Below, piece by piece: positions 56,562-64,000 of a stretch of DNA of 64,000 nucleotides. The notes under the pieces are model-generated. The model worked only from the letters and a program-made list of their open reading frames with translations. It searched no databases and was not told the origin of the DNA. Position numbers and translations under genes: made by a program. The DNA comes from Pseudomonadota bacterium. GTDB lineage: Bacteria; Pseudomonadota; Alphaproteobacteria; Micavibrionales; UBA2020. Positions within the stretch are counted from its first letter, which is position 1. Each line of letters starts with the position of its first letter. The stretch covers positions 20,931 through 84,930 of the forward strand of contig JAJZVA010000012.1 in assembly GCA_021845905.1 (NCBI GenBank), given 5' to 3'.

Positions 56562-56903
56562 ATGTATGAGCGGCGCGGCGAGCCTCTGGTTTCACGGGTC
56601 AAATGGATTTTAAGGGTCCTGCGGTCTTTGCGGAGCGCCTTGCTGGTTCTCATGACGGCGTTGCTGATCGGCGTGATGGGGTATCATTTCATCGGGCATA
56701 TCGACTGGGTCGACTCTCTGCTCGAAGCATCGATGATACTGGCGGGCATGGGGCCGTCGGTGACCTTGCGCAACGACGCGGTGAAGATATTCGCCTCCGT
56801 TTACGCGCTGTTCAGCGGCTTCGTGTTTCTGGCGGCGGCGGGCATCGTCATCGCGCCCGTATTGCACAGGCTCATGCACAGCTTCCATCAGGATGAAAAA
56901 TGA
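56562..56903 (+). CDS. Small two-helix membrane protein, channel-like layout
   Basis: 113 residues; GGAGGAAAACGGG precedes the ATG at 56562. A basic N-terminus, helix 1 (ALLVLMTALLIGVMGYHFIG), a re-entrant-like segment (DSLLEASMILAGMGPS) and helix 2 (FASVYALFSGFVFLAAAGIVIAPVLHRLMH). The order and the FASVYALFSG stretch resemble two-helix ion channels of the potassium-channel superfamily. The selectivity filter TVGYGD is replaced by LAGMGPS, so ordinary K+ selectivity is unlikely. Similarity is judged by eye. Overlaps prmB by 11 bp. Confidence 0.65.
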   Translation: MYERRGEPLVSRVKWILRVLRSLRSALLVLMTALLIGVMGYHFIGHIDWVDSLLEASMILAGMGPSVTLRNDAVKIFASVYALFSGFVFLAAAGIVIAPVLHRLMHSFHQDEK

Positions 56904-57789
56904 CATGCCTTTAAAAAAGCCCCCCCCTCCGGCGACGGTGGAAGATTTTATCCGCCACGGCGCGCAACGGTTTATCAAGGAGAAGATCGGGTTCGGTCAC
57001 GGCACGGACAACGCTGTGGACGAAGCGGCATGGCTGGTGCTGGAAACGCTACGTCTGCCGGTGGATGAAACCGCGCCGCTGGATAAAACGCTGACGGCGG
57101 CGGAGGCGCGCAAGGTTCTCGCCATCATCGAAAAGCGCATCGAGACGCGCAAGCCCGCCGCTTATTTGCTCAAGAAGGCTTATCTTCAGGGATTGTCGTT
57201 TTACGTGGACGAGCGCGTGATCGTGCCGCGTTCGTTTATCGGCGAGTTGCTGCCGGATTTCGATTTGATGAGCACGGCGCCGAAAACGGTGCTCGATCTT
57301 TGCACCGGCTCGGGCTGCCTTGCCGTTCTTGCGGCTTATTTGTTTCCCAAGGCAAAAGTGGACGCGGTGGATTTGTCCGCCAAGGCGCTGGCGGTTGCGA
57401 AGCGCAATGTGAAGGACCATCGGCTGGAAAAACGCGTGAAGCTTCATAAAGGCGACCTTTTCGCGCCGTTGAAAGGCAAAAAATACGACCTGATCATCAC
57501 CAACCCGCCCTATGTCGATGAAAAAGCGATGAAGAAACTGCCGAAGGAATATAGACACGAGCCGCAAATGGCGCTCGGTTCCGGCAAGGACGGGCTGGAC
57601 ATCACGCGGCGGATTTTAAAAGAGGCGGCGGATCACCTCAACGCCGACGGCGGCATTTTGTGCGAGATCGGGCGCGGCAAGACGTTGCTCGAAAGGGAAT
57701 ACAAGCGTCTGCCGTTCCTCTGGCTCGATACGGAGCTGAGCGAAGGCGAGGTCTTCTGGCTGACCGGAAAGCAGCTTACTTCTTCTTGA
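56893..57789 (+). CDS. prmB: Ribosomal protein uL3 N5-glutamine methyltransferase
   Basis: 298 residues. SAM-dependent; methylates a glutamine in ribosomal protein uL3. Visible: KKAYLQGLSFYVDERVIVPRSFIGELL, SAM motif VLDLCTGSGCLAVLAA (about 131-146), VDAVDLSAKALAVAKRN and catalytic NPPYVDEKAMKKLPKEYRHEPQMALGSGKDGLD. The segment after NPPY (EYRHEP and the ASG/GSG-x-DGLD ending) favours PrmB over PrmC. An ATG at 56905 is an alternative start. Converges with hpf and overlaps its end by 14 bp. Confidence 0.9.
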   Translation: MKNDMPLKKPPPPATVEDFIRHGAQRFIKEKIGFGHGTDNAVDEAAWLVLETLRLPVDETAPLDKTLTAAEARKVLAIIEKRIETRKPAAYLLKKAYLQGLSFYVDERVIVPRSFIGELLPDFDLMSTAPKTVLDLCTGSGCLAVLAAYLFPKAKVDAVDLSAKALAVAKRNVKDHRLEKRVKLHKGDLFAPLKGKKYDLIITNPPYVDEKAMKKLPKEYRHEPQMALGSGKDGLDITRRILKEAADHLNADGGILCEIGRGKTLLEREYKRLPFLWLDTELSEGEVFWLTGKQLTSS

Positions 57790-58345
57790 GACCGTCCGGG
57801 TCGACCCAGCCGATGTTGCCGTCCTTGCGGCGGTAGACCATGTTGAGGCCGCCGTGCGACGGGTTGCGGAACATCAGCGCGGGCATGTCGCCAAGCTCGA
57901 GGCGCATCACCGCATCCGAGACTGCGAGCGTCAGCACCTGCGTTTCCATTTCGGCGACGACTGCGGGTTCGTTTCCGCCTTCGGCTTCGTCTTCGTCGCC
58001 GCGCAACGTGGTGTAGGCGGCGGTCATGACTTCTTCAGGTTCGGTCTTGCGATGGTCGCGGAGCTTGTCCTTGTATTTGCTGAGGCGCTTGCCCGCGGCC
58101 TTGGCGGCGATGTCGAACGCGGGATAGGGATCGTCCGCCTCGTGGTGCGTTTGCAGCACGAGGCCGCCGCCGACATGAATGGAAATATCCGCCTTGAAAA
58201 GATGGTTTTTCTCTTTGGAGAAGACGACCGTGGCTTCTATCGGGTCGCGGAAATATTTCGTCGCGGTATGTCCGAGTTGTTCCTCGACGTGGGCGCGCAA
58301 GGAGTCGCCGACGTCAAGCTGCTTGCCTTTTACTGTCAGTTGCAT
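57776..58345 (-). CDS. hpf: Ribosome hibernation promoting factor, long form
   Basis: 189 residues. Inactivates and dimerises ribosomes in slow growth. N-terminal S30AE domain (residues 1-100: VKGKQLDVGDSLRAHVEEQL, ATVVFSKEKNHLFKADISIHV, DDPYPAFDIAAKAAGKRLSKYKDKL) and a C-terminal dimerisation domain (about 130-189: PALMFRNPSHGGLNMVYRRKDGNIGWVDP). Directly downstream of rpoN as in other Alphaproteobacteria, but ptsN, the usual next gene, is absent. Own promoter with a CtrA-type box upstream. Confidence 0.95.
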   Translation of the reverse strand: MQLTVKGKQLDVGDSLRAHVEEQLGHTATKYFRDPIEATVVFSKEKNHLFKADISIHVGGGLVLQTHHEADDPYPAFDIAAKAAGKRLSKYKDKLRDHRKTEPEEVMTAAYTTLRGDEDEAEGGNEPAVVAEMETQVLTLAVSDAVMRLELGDMPALMFRNPSHGGLNMVYRRKDGNIGWVDPDGLKKK

Positions 58346-58361
58346 GGTATGTGGCCTTTTT

Positions 58362-58378
58362 GTTAGATGATGTCTAAC
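58362..58378. repeat. Inverted repeat in the hpf leader
   Basis: GTTAGA-TGATG-TCTAAC, two 6 bp arms, 17 bp before the hpf start codon, lying between the -10 and the ATG. Could be a leader hairpin or an operator. Confidence 0.4.
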
Positions 58379-58382
58379 CTTA

Positions 58383-58415
58383 TTTATACTCCAGCTGACA
58401 TTAAGATCAAGTTAA
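58383..58415 (-). promoter_or_regulatory. Promoter of hpf with a CtrA-type box in the -35 region
   Basis: TTAA-N7-TTAA (58401-58415) is followed on the minus strand by 12 bp and TATAAA (58383-58388). A TTGATC inside the box, 16 bp from the -10, could serve as -35. This is the geometry of CtrA-activated promoters. The hpf ATG is at 58345. Confidence 0.6.
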
Positions 58416-58446
58416 CCGAATGGCTGAAAAACGCGGGTTTTTGCCA

Positions 58447-59961
58447 TTATTTTCCCTGATTTTTCAAGCGTCTGCGCTGGACCGAAGAGGGTATTTTCAT
58501 AGCTTCGCGATATTTGGCGACGGTGCGGCGGGCAATGTCGATTCCGTCCTGTTTCAGGGCGGTGACGAGGTCGTCATCCGAGAGTATGGCGCCGGGGTCT
58601 TCGGCGTCGATCAGCGTTTTGATTTTCGCCTTGACGGCCTCGGACGAGAATTCCGCCGCGCCGTCGGCGCTGGAAACGCCGCTGCTGAAGAAATATTTCA
58701 GTTCGAAGACGCCGCGCGGCGTGCCGATGTATTTGTTGTTGGTGACGCGCGAGACCGTGCTTTCGTGCATGCCGATTTCCTCCGCGATATTGCGTAGCAC
58801 CAGCGGCTTCAGAAATTCCACGCCGTAGTTGAAAAAGGCTTCCTGCTGGAGAATGATTTCGCCCGCGACCTTCATGATCGTCTGGGCACGCTGGTCCATC
58901 GCCCGCACCAGCCAGTTGGCGGTGTTGAGCTGTTCGGCGAGATATTCCCTGTCTTTCTTGGCTTTGGCGTTCTTGCTGATTTCCGCGTAATAGGTCTGGT
59001 TGACGAGCACGCGCGGTAGCGTGTCGTTGTTGAGCTCGACCGCCCAGCCGCCGCCCTTGCTTTTCGGCAACGGCTTCATGAAAACGTCCGGGATGACCGT
59101 CTGCGAAACGAAATGGTCGAAATCCAGCGCGGGTTTGGGGTTGAGGGCTTTCAGTTCAGCGATCATGTCGGCGAGATCCTGATCGTCGACGCCGCAGAGG
59201 CTTTTCAGCTTTTTCAGGTCGTGCGCGGCAAGGAGATCGAGATGGGCGACAAGCGCCTCCATCGCCGGATCGAGACGGTTTTTTTCGCGCAGTTGCAAAG
59301 CGAGGCATTCGCTCAAACTGCGCGCGAAAATGCCGGCGGGGTCGAGTTGCTGCAGCTTTTGCAAGATGCCTTCGACGCGCGCGACGCTGCACCCGAGACG
59401 GTTGGCGAGGTCGAGGAGGTTGGTGCGGAAATATCCCGCTTCGTCGAGATAATCGACCATCAGCGTGGCAATGGCGCGGTCTTTGTTGTCGGTGAAATCG
59501 ACATGGATCTGGTCGAGCAGATGGTCGCGCAGGGTGGTCGTGGCGGCCATGGTGTTTTCAAAGCTGTAGTTGTTGTCGTCGAATTTGAGGTTGCCGCCCG
59601 CGCCGACGCCGGAGAGCGTCGAACGGGAATAGTCGAAGTCCTCGCCCGCATCGCCTGATTTTTCCGAGAACCCTTCGCCGGTGTCGAGTTCGCGCTCGCG
59701 GTTTCTTTCATGAACTTCGCCCGTTTCCTCGGCCGCGCCCGTGTCCATCACCGGCGTTTCGCCGCCGTCGGCGTCGGAGGGCTTTTCGGATGCGGCGCGG
59801 GTTTCCTCGCGCTCCAGCAACGGATTTTTCTCGAGTTCGGTTTCGATATATTCGGCCAGTTCGAGGTTGGAGAGCTGCAAAAGCTTGATCGCCTGCTGCA
59901 ACTGCGGCGTCATGGTCAGGGTTTGGCCCTGCTTTAAATCAAGCCTTTGATTGATCGACAT
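58447..59961 (-). CDS. rpoN: RNA polymerase sigma-54 factor
   Basis: 504 residues from the ATG at 59961 (AAAGAG just upstream). Region I (TPQLQQAIKLLQLSNLELAEYIETELEKNPLLE) contacts activators, an acidic region II follows (about 55-120), then the core-binding domain and the DNA-binding domain with the helix-turn-helix (EEIGMHESTVSRVTNNKYI). It ends with the RpoN box ARRTVAKYREAMKIPSS. Genes with -24/-12 promoters would depend on it; I did not find a convincing one in this window. Lies 70 bp after lptB. Confidence 0.97.
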   Translation of the reverse strand: MSINQRLDLKQGQTLTMTPQLQQAIKLLQLSNLELAEYIETELEKNPLLEREETRAASEKPSDADGGETPVMDTGAAEETGEVHERNRERELDTGEGFSEKSGDAGEDFDYSRSTLSGVGAGGNLKFDDNNYSFENTMAATTTLRDHLLDQIHVDFTDNKDRAIATLMVDYLDEAGYFRTNLLDLANRLGCSVARVEGILQKLQQLDPAGIFARSLSECLALQLREKNRLDPAMEALVAHLDLLAAHDLKKLKSLCGVDDQDLADMIAELKALNPKPALDFDHFVSQTVIPDVFMKPLPKSKGGGWAVELNNDTLPRVLVNQTYYAEISKNAKAKKDREYLAEQLNTANWLVRAMDQRAQTIMKVAGEIILQQEAFFNYGVEFLKPLVLRNIAEEIGMHESTVSRVTNNKYIGTPRGVFELKYFFSSGVSSADGAAEFSSEAVKAKIKTLIDAEDPGAILSDDDLVTALKQDGIDIARRTVAKYREAMKIPSSVQRRRLKNQGK

Positions 59962-60031
59962 AATCTCTTTGTCGCGGATTGCCGCATCCACGCTCCCCTT
60001 CTTTCAGAATAGCATTTTCAGGGAAGAATGT

Positions 60032-60799
60032 CTAAAGGCTGAATTTTTCGCCGAGATAGACGCGCCGGACGTCCTTATGGGCAACGATTTCCGACGGCTT
60101 GCCGTCCATCAGCACCTGCCCGCCATGGAGGATATAGGCGCGGTCGACGATGTCGAGCGTGTCGCGGACGTTGTGGTCGGTGATCAGCACGCCGATATTG
60201 CGGTTTTTGAGATGCTTGACGAGATCGCGGATGTCGGCGACGGCGATCGGGTCGATGCCCGCCAGCGGCTCGTCGAGCAAAATGAAATGCGGACGCGATG
60301 CGAGGGCGCGGGCGATTTCGACGCGGCGGCGTTCGCCGCCCGAGAGTGCGACGGCAGGCGTCTGGCGCAGGTGGCTGATGGAGAATTCCGCCAGCAGTTC
60401 TTCGAGCATGTTTTCACGGCGGGTATAGTCCGTCTCGACCACTTGCAATACGGAGCGGATGTTGTCCTCGACGTTGAGTCCGCGGAAGATGGAAGACTCC
60501 TGCGGCAGGTAGCTGATGCCGAGACGCGCGCGGCGGTACATCGGCAACGCGGTGATGTCCTGTCCGTCAAGCGTGATGCTGCCGTTGTCGGCGTCGATCA
60601 GGCCGGTGACGATGTAAAAGCAGGTGGTCTTGCCAGCGCCGTTGGGGCCGAGCAGTCCGACGGCCTCGCCGCGCTTGACTGTCAGCGAGACGTCGCGCAA
60701 CACGGGACGGCGCTTGTAGCGCTTCATCAGATGTTCGACGACCAGCCCTGGCGGGTTGGAGACAAGCCTCGGTTCGGATTTTTTCGCGTCAGTCGTCAA
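60032..60799 (-). CDS. lptB: LPS export ABC transporter ATP-binding protein
   Basis: 255 residues. Powers LPS extraction from the inner membrane. Walker A LLGPNGAGKTTCFY, Q loop LPQESSIF, signature ALSGGERRRVEIARAL, Walker B FILLDEPLAGIDP and the H loop VLITDHNV. Start in an ATGA overlap with lptA. The permease genes lptFG are not in the window. Confidence 0.97.
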   Translation of the reverse strand: MTTDAKKSEPRLVSNPPGLVVEHLMKRYKRRPVLRDVSLTVKRGEAVGLLGPNGAGKTTCFYIVTGLIDADNGSITLDGQDITALPMYRRARLGISYLPQESSIFRGLNVEDNIRSVLQVVETDYTRRENMLEELLAEFSISHLRQTPAVALSGGERRRVEIARALASRPHFILLDEPLAGIDPIAVADIRDLVKHLKNRNIGVLITDHNVRDTLDIVDRAYILHGGQVLMDGKPSEIVAHKDVRRVYLGEKFSL

Positions 60800-61641
60800 T
60801 TCCTGGCCTTCGTTTGCGGCATTGCTGCGGGTGCGCCCGCCACGGGCTGTTTTTTCCTCTGCTGAGGATAAAACGTTCCGGTGACGCGTCCGTCCGTCGC
60901 GGCATCGCCCTTTCCTGATAATCGGCTTATTCCGGTCTTCATGTCAACGTCCGCGCGCGTGCCCTGAAGCCAGTTTTTGCCCTGCAACACACGGACATTG
61001 CCCGTCAGCACGGCTTTTTGCGTGGTTGTGTTGTAGACGCCGTTATCGCCCATGGCGGTTTCCGAAACTGTTTTGATCACCACGTGGCCGTGGGCGGTGA
61101 TCGTCCTGGCGGTCATTTTTCCGGCCGCGTTTTTGGTAAAGGAGGCGCTGAGCACGTCCGCCGTCAGCGTGTCCGGGCCCTTGACGGCTTTCGGGCTGCC
61201 GATCGCGGTCATGGTGCCGTCATGGCTGTTGTATTCGATCCTGTCTTGCGCGGTGAGGATGCTTTTGCCCGAGGTGATCTGAAGGTTTTTGCCGGTCAGG
61301 ACGGCATTTCCGGTTTTGACCCTGTAAACCGCATGGTCTCCGGCCGCGGTGTAGGGAGGAGCGGTGATCGTGACGCCGCCGTCGGCATCCAGCGTGGTGA
61401 CATTGGCGGCTCCGTTGCGCCCGCTGATATAGTGGGCCGTCAGGGTGTCGCTGCGGAGCGTGACTTTTCCCTGCGTCGCGATGACGTCTTTGGTCGCGGT
61501 GTAGGTTTTGGCCTTTCGGTCCCATGTCAGGGACTTCGCGGCGGAGATGGTCACGGGTTGTTGCGAGGCTTGCGCGGGCGCAGCCAGAGCGGGGCGCGGC
61601 GCGGCGAGAAAGAGGACCGCCAAAAGAAGATGTTTTTTCAT
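60796..61641 (-). CDS. lptA: Periplasmic LPS-transport protein LptA
   Basis: 281 residues. Signal peptide (MKKHLLLAVLFLAAPRPALAAPAQA), then two OstA-like beta-jellyroll segments with repeated strands such as YTATKDVIATQGKVTLRSDTLTAHY and AVLTGKNLQITSGKSILTAQDRIEYN. It forms the periplasmic bridge for LPS. Longer than E. coli LptA (185), as is usual in Alphaproteobacteria. Overlaps lptC and lptB by 4 bp each. Confidence 0.92.
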   Translation of the reverse strand: MKKHLLLAVLFLAAPRPALAAPAQASQQPVTISAAKSLTWDRKAKTYTATKDVIATQGKVTLRSDTLTAHYISGRNGAANVTTLDADGGVTITAPPYTAAGDHAVYRVKTGNAVLTGKNLQITSGKSILTAQDRIEYNSHDGTMTAIGSPKAVKGPDTLTADVLSASFTKNAAGKMTARTITAHGHVVIKTVSETAMGDNGVYNTTTQKAVLTGNVRVLQGKNWLQGTRADVDMKTGISRLSGKGDAATDGRVTGTFYPQQRKKQPVAGAPAAMPQTKARN

Positions 61642-62321
61642 CCGCGTGCCTTTCCGTGCGGCAGACTGAAGATCGTCAGCGTCGCGGGGCCGCCGAAGAT
61701 GATCAGGTTGCCGTGATTGAGCACCGACATGTTGCGCGCCGCCAGCGCGCCGACCGGCCCCTGCGCGATGACGGGCCGCCCGGTATAGGCGGTTTTCTGC
61801 TTCATGTTGATGACGATGTCCTGCGTGCGCATCTCGTAGCCGCTGTCGTGGAAGATGTCGACGTCGTCTTTCATCTCCAGCGTGTCGTTTTTGCGGTCGA
61901 AGGTGCCGGTTTTCGCCTTGGCCGCCAGCCAGGACTTGTCCTTCAGCGTGATGTCGGCGACGGGATTGGTGAAGAGGACCATGTCCGGCGCGTCGACGGC
62001 GCGCACCGCTGTGTCGGCGGTGATGGTGTAGGGGCTGCCGTCGGTGTCGACATCCTGATATTTCGGGCGGATCAGCTCGATCAGGCCGGGCGTGGTTTTT
62101 TCCGCGGTCGGCAGGGCGGAAACGCTCTTTTGTCCAGCGCCGTCGTCCGACATCCGCGCGATCACGACGCCGACGATGACCAGCGCCACCAGCGGCAGGG
62201 CGATTTTCATGACGCGGACAAAGAGGGAATAGCCCTGCCGCACGACGCTGACGCGCCGCGGGGCATATCCGTCAAAACGGCGCGGCGCATCGCCGCCGGA
62301 ACGATGAGGTTGCGTCGTCAC
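61638..62321 (-). CDS. lptC: LPS export protein LptC
   Basis: 227 residues. A basic N-terminus of about 40, one membrane helix (VMKIALPLVALVIVGVVIARM) and a periplasmic jellyroll domain (PKYQDVDTDGSPYTITADTAV, DKSWLAAKAKTGTFDRKNDTLEMKDDVDIFHDSGYEM) as in the YrbK/LptC family. Receives LPS from LptBFG and passes it to LptA. ATGA overlap with kdsD. Confidence 0.92.
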   Translation of the reverse strand: MTTQPHRSGGDAPRRFDGYAPRRVSVVRQGYSLFVRVMKIALPLVALVIVGVVIARMSDDGAGQKSVSALPTAEKTTPGLIELIRPKYQDVDTDGSPYTITADTAVRAVDAPDMVLFTNPVADITLKDKSWLAAKAKTGTFDRKNDTLEMKDDVDIFHDSGYEMRTQDIVINMKQKTAYTGRPVIAQGPVGALAARNMSVLNHGNLIIFGGPATLTIFSLPHGKARG

Positions 62322-63319
62322 GCGAACCCTGCGCGCAGGCAGTCGTGAATGTGCAGCAGGCCGGCCGGTTTGCCTTCTCCGTCGACAACCAGAAGGCAGG
62401 TGATGCGCCGGAAGCTGTTTTTGAGGTCGTTCATCACGGCCATGGCTTCCGCGACCAGCGTGTCGGGCGAAACGGTTTTGGGCCGGAGGGTCATGATGTC
62501 TTTGGCCGTCTTGCCGAGGATGTCGCCGCTGATTTTGCGGCGGATGTCGCCGTCGGTGATGATGCCGGCGAGTTTGCCGTTTTCATCCGTGAGGCCGATG
62601 CAGCCGAAGCCCTTGTCGGTGATGATGGCGATGGCTTCCGGCACCGTTATACTCTCAGGTGCGAGCGGAACCTTGTCGCCGGTATGCATGATCTCGGAGA
62701 CTTTCATCAGTTGCTGGCCGAGCTTGCCGCCGGGGTGAAAGACCTTGAAATCTTTTTCGGTGAAGCCTTTTTTCTCCAGCAGGGTCACGGCGAGCGCGTC
62801 GCCCATGGCGAGCGTCAGCGTGGTCGAGGTCGTCGGCGCGAGGCCGTTCGGGCAGGCTTCCGCGCAGGGCGGCAGCAACAGCGCGATGTCGGCGCGGGTC
62901 GCCAGCGTCGAGTCCGGACGGCTGGTGATGCCGATCAGCGGAATGGCGAAACGGCGGGTATATTCGATCAGGTCGTTCAGCTCCTTCGACTCGCCGGAGT
63001 TGGAGAGAGCAAGGACGATGTCGCCGCGGACGATCATACCCATGTCGCCGTGGCTCGTTTCCGCCGGGTGGACGAAAAAGGCCGGCGTGCCGGTCGAGGC
63101 AAGGGTGGCGGCGATCTTCCTGCCGATGTGGCCCGATTTGCCCATGCCCGTCACGATCACCCGCCCTTCGGCGGTGGAAATCATCTCAATGGCTTCCAAA
63201 AAGCCATCGTTGAGAAAACTGGCGAGCTCCTGCAACGCGCGGGCTTCCGTTTCGAGAACCCGCACCGCCGTGGCAAGGCCTTGTTTGCGGGCGGTTTCGG
63301 AAAGTTTTACAATGGTCAT
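62318..63319 (-). CDS. kdsD: D-arabinose 5-phosphate isomerase (KpsF/GutQ family)
   Basis: 333 residues from the ATG at 63319 (AAGGA upstream). Makes arabinose 5-phosphate for Kdo, the inner-core sugar of LPS. SIS domain with VIVTGMGKSGHIGRKIAATLASTGTPAFFVHPAE and SHGDMGMI, LSNSGESKEL, and two CBS domains (about 210-265 and 275-333: KTAKDIMTLRPKTVSPDTLVAEAMAVM). First gene of the lpt operon, as in many Alphaproteobacteria. Confidence 0.95.
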   Translation of the reverse strand: MTIVKLSETARKQGLATAVRVLETEARALQELASFLNDGFLEAIEMISTAEGRVIVTGMGKSGHIGRKIAATLASTGTPAFFVHPAETSHGDMGMIVRGDIVLALSNSGESKELNDLIEYTRRFAIPLIGITSRPDSTLATRADIALLLPPCAEACPNGLAPTTSTTLTLAMGDALAVTLLEKKGFTEKDFKVFHPGGKLGQQLMKVSEIMHTGDKVPLAPESITVPEAIAIITDKGFGCIGLTDENGKLAGIITDGDIRRKISGDILGKTAKDIMTLRPKTVSPDTLVAEAMAVMNDLKNSFRRITCLLVVDGEGKPAGLLHIHDCLRAGFA

Positions 63320-63425
63320 AATATTTTCCTTCATTACATCTACGCGTTGCAAATATATACGCCGGAACGGCTTTTTTCTAGCAAATAACACGTATTTGCA
63401 AGGGTTTATTTATACATAATAATTA

Positions 63426-63457
63426 TTGACATATTATCATTTCTTGAATAATATAAT
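63426..63457 (+). promoter_or_regulatory. Strong promoter of the gene at 63519
   Basis: TTGACA (63426-63431) with TAATAT at 17 bp (63449-63454), or TATAAT at 20 bp (63452-63457). The surrounding 199 bp gap between kdsD and this gene is AT-rich; no other element stands out. Confidence 0.7.
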
Positions 63458-63518
63458 GGCGATTTTCAACAAAGTGCAAAAAGCACTCCTAAATCATATT
63501 TAAAGATGGAGAACAGGC

Positions 63519-64000
63519 ATGTTCGGCAGAAACAAGGATAAGGATTATTACGATATCGGCAGAAAAGGCACGGTGGAAGAATTCTGCGCGGCCAACAAGC
63601 GGGCCGTGGAGCATGTGACAAAGGAAAAAACGCATCTCGGCGCGGATGATCAGAAGAAACTCCGCAAAGGGGCGATTGATGCGCTTGTTATTGACGGCCG
63701 GCCGGAAAACCTTCTGGAAGCGATAAAGTTTCCTGAAGCCTTCGCCATCAGAAAAGATACTGTTAATCGTCCATACTGCGATAGTACGCGTGCTAATATT
63801 TTTGCTGAAGTCGCCGATCAGAGCACCCGCCCGAGCGCGGATCTTGCGTTGTTGCTCTCTGTGTTTTCGCAGAACGACAGACAGCAACAGGTGCAAAAAG
63901 TCATCTCTTATGCGCTTGGTCAGTTATCGGGCGACTGTAAAAAAGAGCTGATCCGGGACTTTTTCAATTACGCAAGGTGGACGGCGGAGGACGGAGATTC
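63519..64000 (+). CDS. Start of an unknown soluble protein (3' partial)
   Basis: The frame is open from the ATG at 63519 to the window end, giving 160 residues; GGAG lies about 8 bp upstream. The sequence begins MFGRNKDKDYYDIGRKGTVE and looks soluble and helical, with charged segments (HVTKEKTHLGADDQKKLRKGAIDALVIDGRPENLLEAI) and a helix-rich second half (LALLLSVFSQNDRQQQVQKVISYAL). It has repeats suggestive of ankyrin-like helices at about 50-75, but this is weak. No signal peptide or family recognised. Codon use resembles its neighbours except for a more AT-rich patch near 63745-63800. Confidence 0.7.
   Translation, partial: MFGRNKDKDYYDIGRKGTVEEFCAANKRAVEHVTKEKTHLGADDQKKLRKGAIDALVIDGRPENLLEAIKFPEAFAIRKDTVNRPYCDSTRANIFAEVADQSTRPSADLALLLSVFSQNDRQQQVQKVISYALGQLSGDCKKELIRDFFNYARWTAEDGD

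Noticed and set aside
63340-63415. Divergent promoter of kdsD with TTGCTA and TATATA
   Set aside because: Spacer of 19 bp and weak hexamers; not better than chance in AT-rich DNA.

Overview
This 64 kb window reads as the chromosome of a Gram-negative alphaproteobacterium. The grounds are: a circularly permuted two-piece tmRNA gene beside an alphaproteobacterial-type sspB; the order lptC-lptA-lptB-rpoN-hpf; the order ftsQ-ftsA-ftsZ-lpxC-bamD-recN-ligA; a three-gene proton-translocating transhydrogenase; and several TTAA-N7-TTAA sites of the kind bound by CtrA. The genus cannot be fixed from the sequence. No tRNA, rRNA, CRISPR array, insertion sequence or prophage was recognised.

Layout. 1-9378 (+): a pilus or type II secretion-like locus with a PilP-like protein carrying ASH repeats (partial), a PilB/GspE-type ATPase, a GspF/PilR-type membrane protein, two single-span assembly proteins and four tandem prepilin-like genes. 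9385-21443: mixed genes, namely a hybrid histidine kinase (-), asd, a secreted Asn/Gly-rich protein, rsmD (-), two paralogous secreted proteins of unknown function, an ABC1/UbiB-type kinase-like protein, pntAA-pntAB-pntB, an alpha/beta hydrolase and a small protein. 21440-47842 (-): the division and cell-wall supercluster rsmH-ftsL-ftsI-murE-murF-mraY-murD-ftsW-murG-[one + strand gene]-murC-murB-ddl-ftsQ-ftsA-ftsZ-lpxC-[GT39]-bamD-recN-ligA. 48078-50035 (-): an unknown protein with a possible degenerate Rel-like HD domain, sspB and ssrA. 50208-52161 (+): a soluble PAS-PAS chemoreceptor broken by an amber codon, then a group 1 truncated haemoglobin. 52243-56425 (-): rmuC-def-nudix-fmt-small membrane protein-truA. 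56562-57789 (+): a small channel-like membrane protein and prmB. 57776-63319 (-): kdsD-lptC-lptA-lptB-rpoN-hpf. 63519-64000 (+): the start of an unknown gene behind a strong promoter.

How it fits together. The minus-strand blocks build the envelope: peptidoglycan precursors (murA-pathway steps MurB to MurG, MraY, Ddl), the divisome (FtsZ, A, Q, W, I, L), lipid A and LPS (LpxC, KdsD, LptA, B, C) and outer-membrane protein assembly (BamD). The plus-strand pilus locus and the chemoreceptor are surface and behaviour functions. Five intergenic TTAA-N7-TTAA sites, in front of the pilin block, the Asn/Gly-rich secreted protein, rsmH, the chemoreceptor and hpf, suggest that one CtrA-like regulator ties pili, chemotaxis, division and ribosome hibernation together. 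That link is inference from sequence only.

The strongest leads for something undescribed are the pilus locus (prepilins without Glu5, one with a canonical EF-hand loop, and a hairpin lying across a gene start), the pair of paralogous secreted proteins at 13885-15718, the CtrA-type box placed in the -35 region of hpf, and the amber-interrupted chemoreceptor whose lost 3' end overlaps a globin gene.
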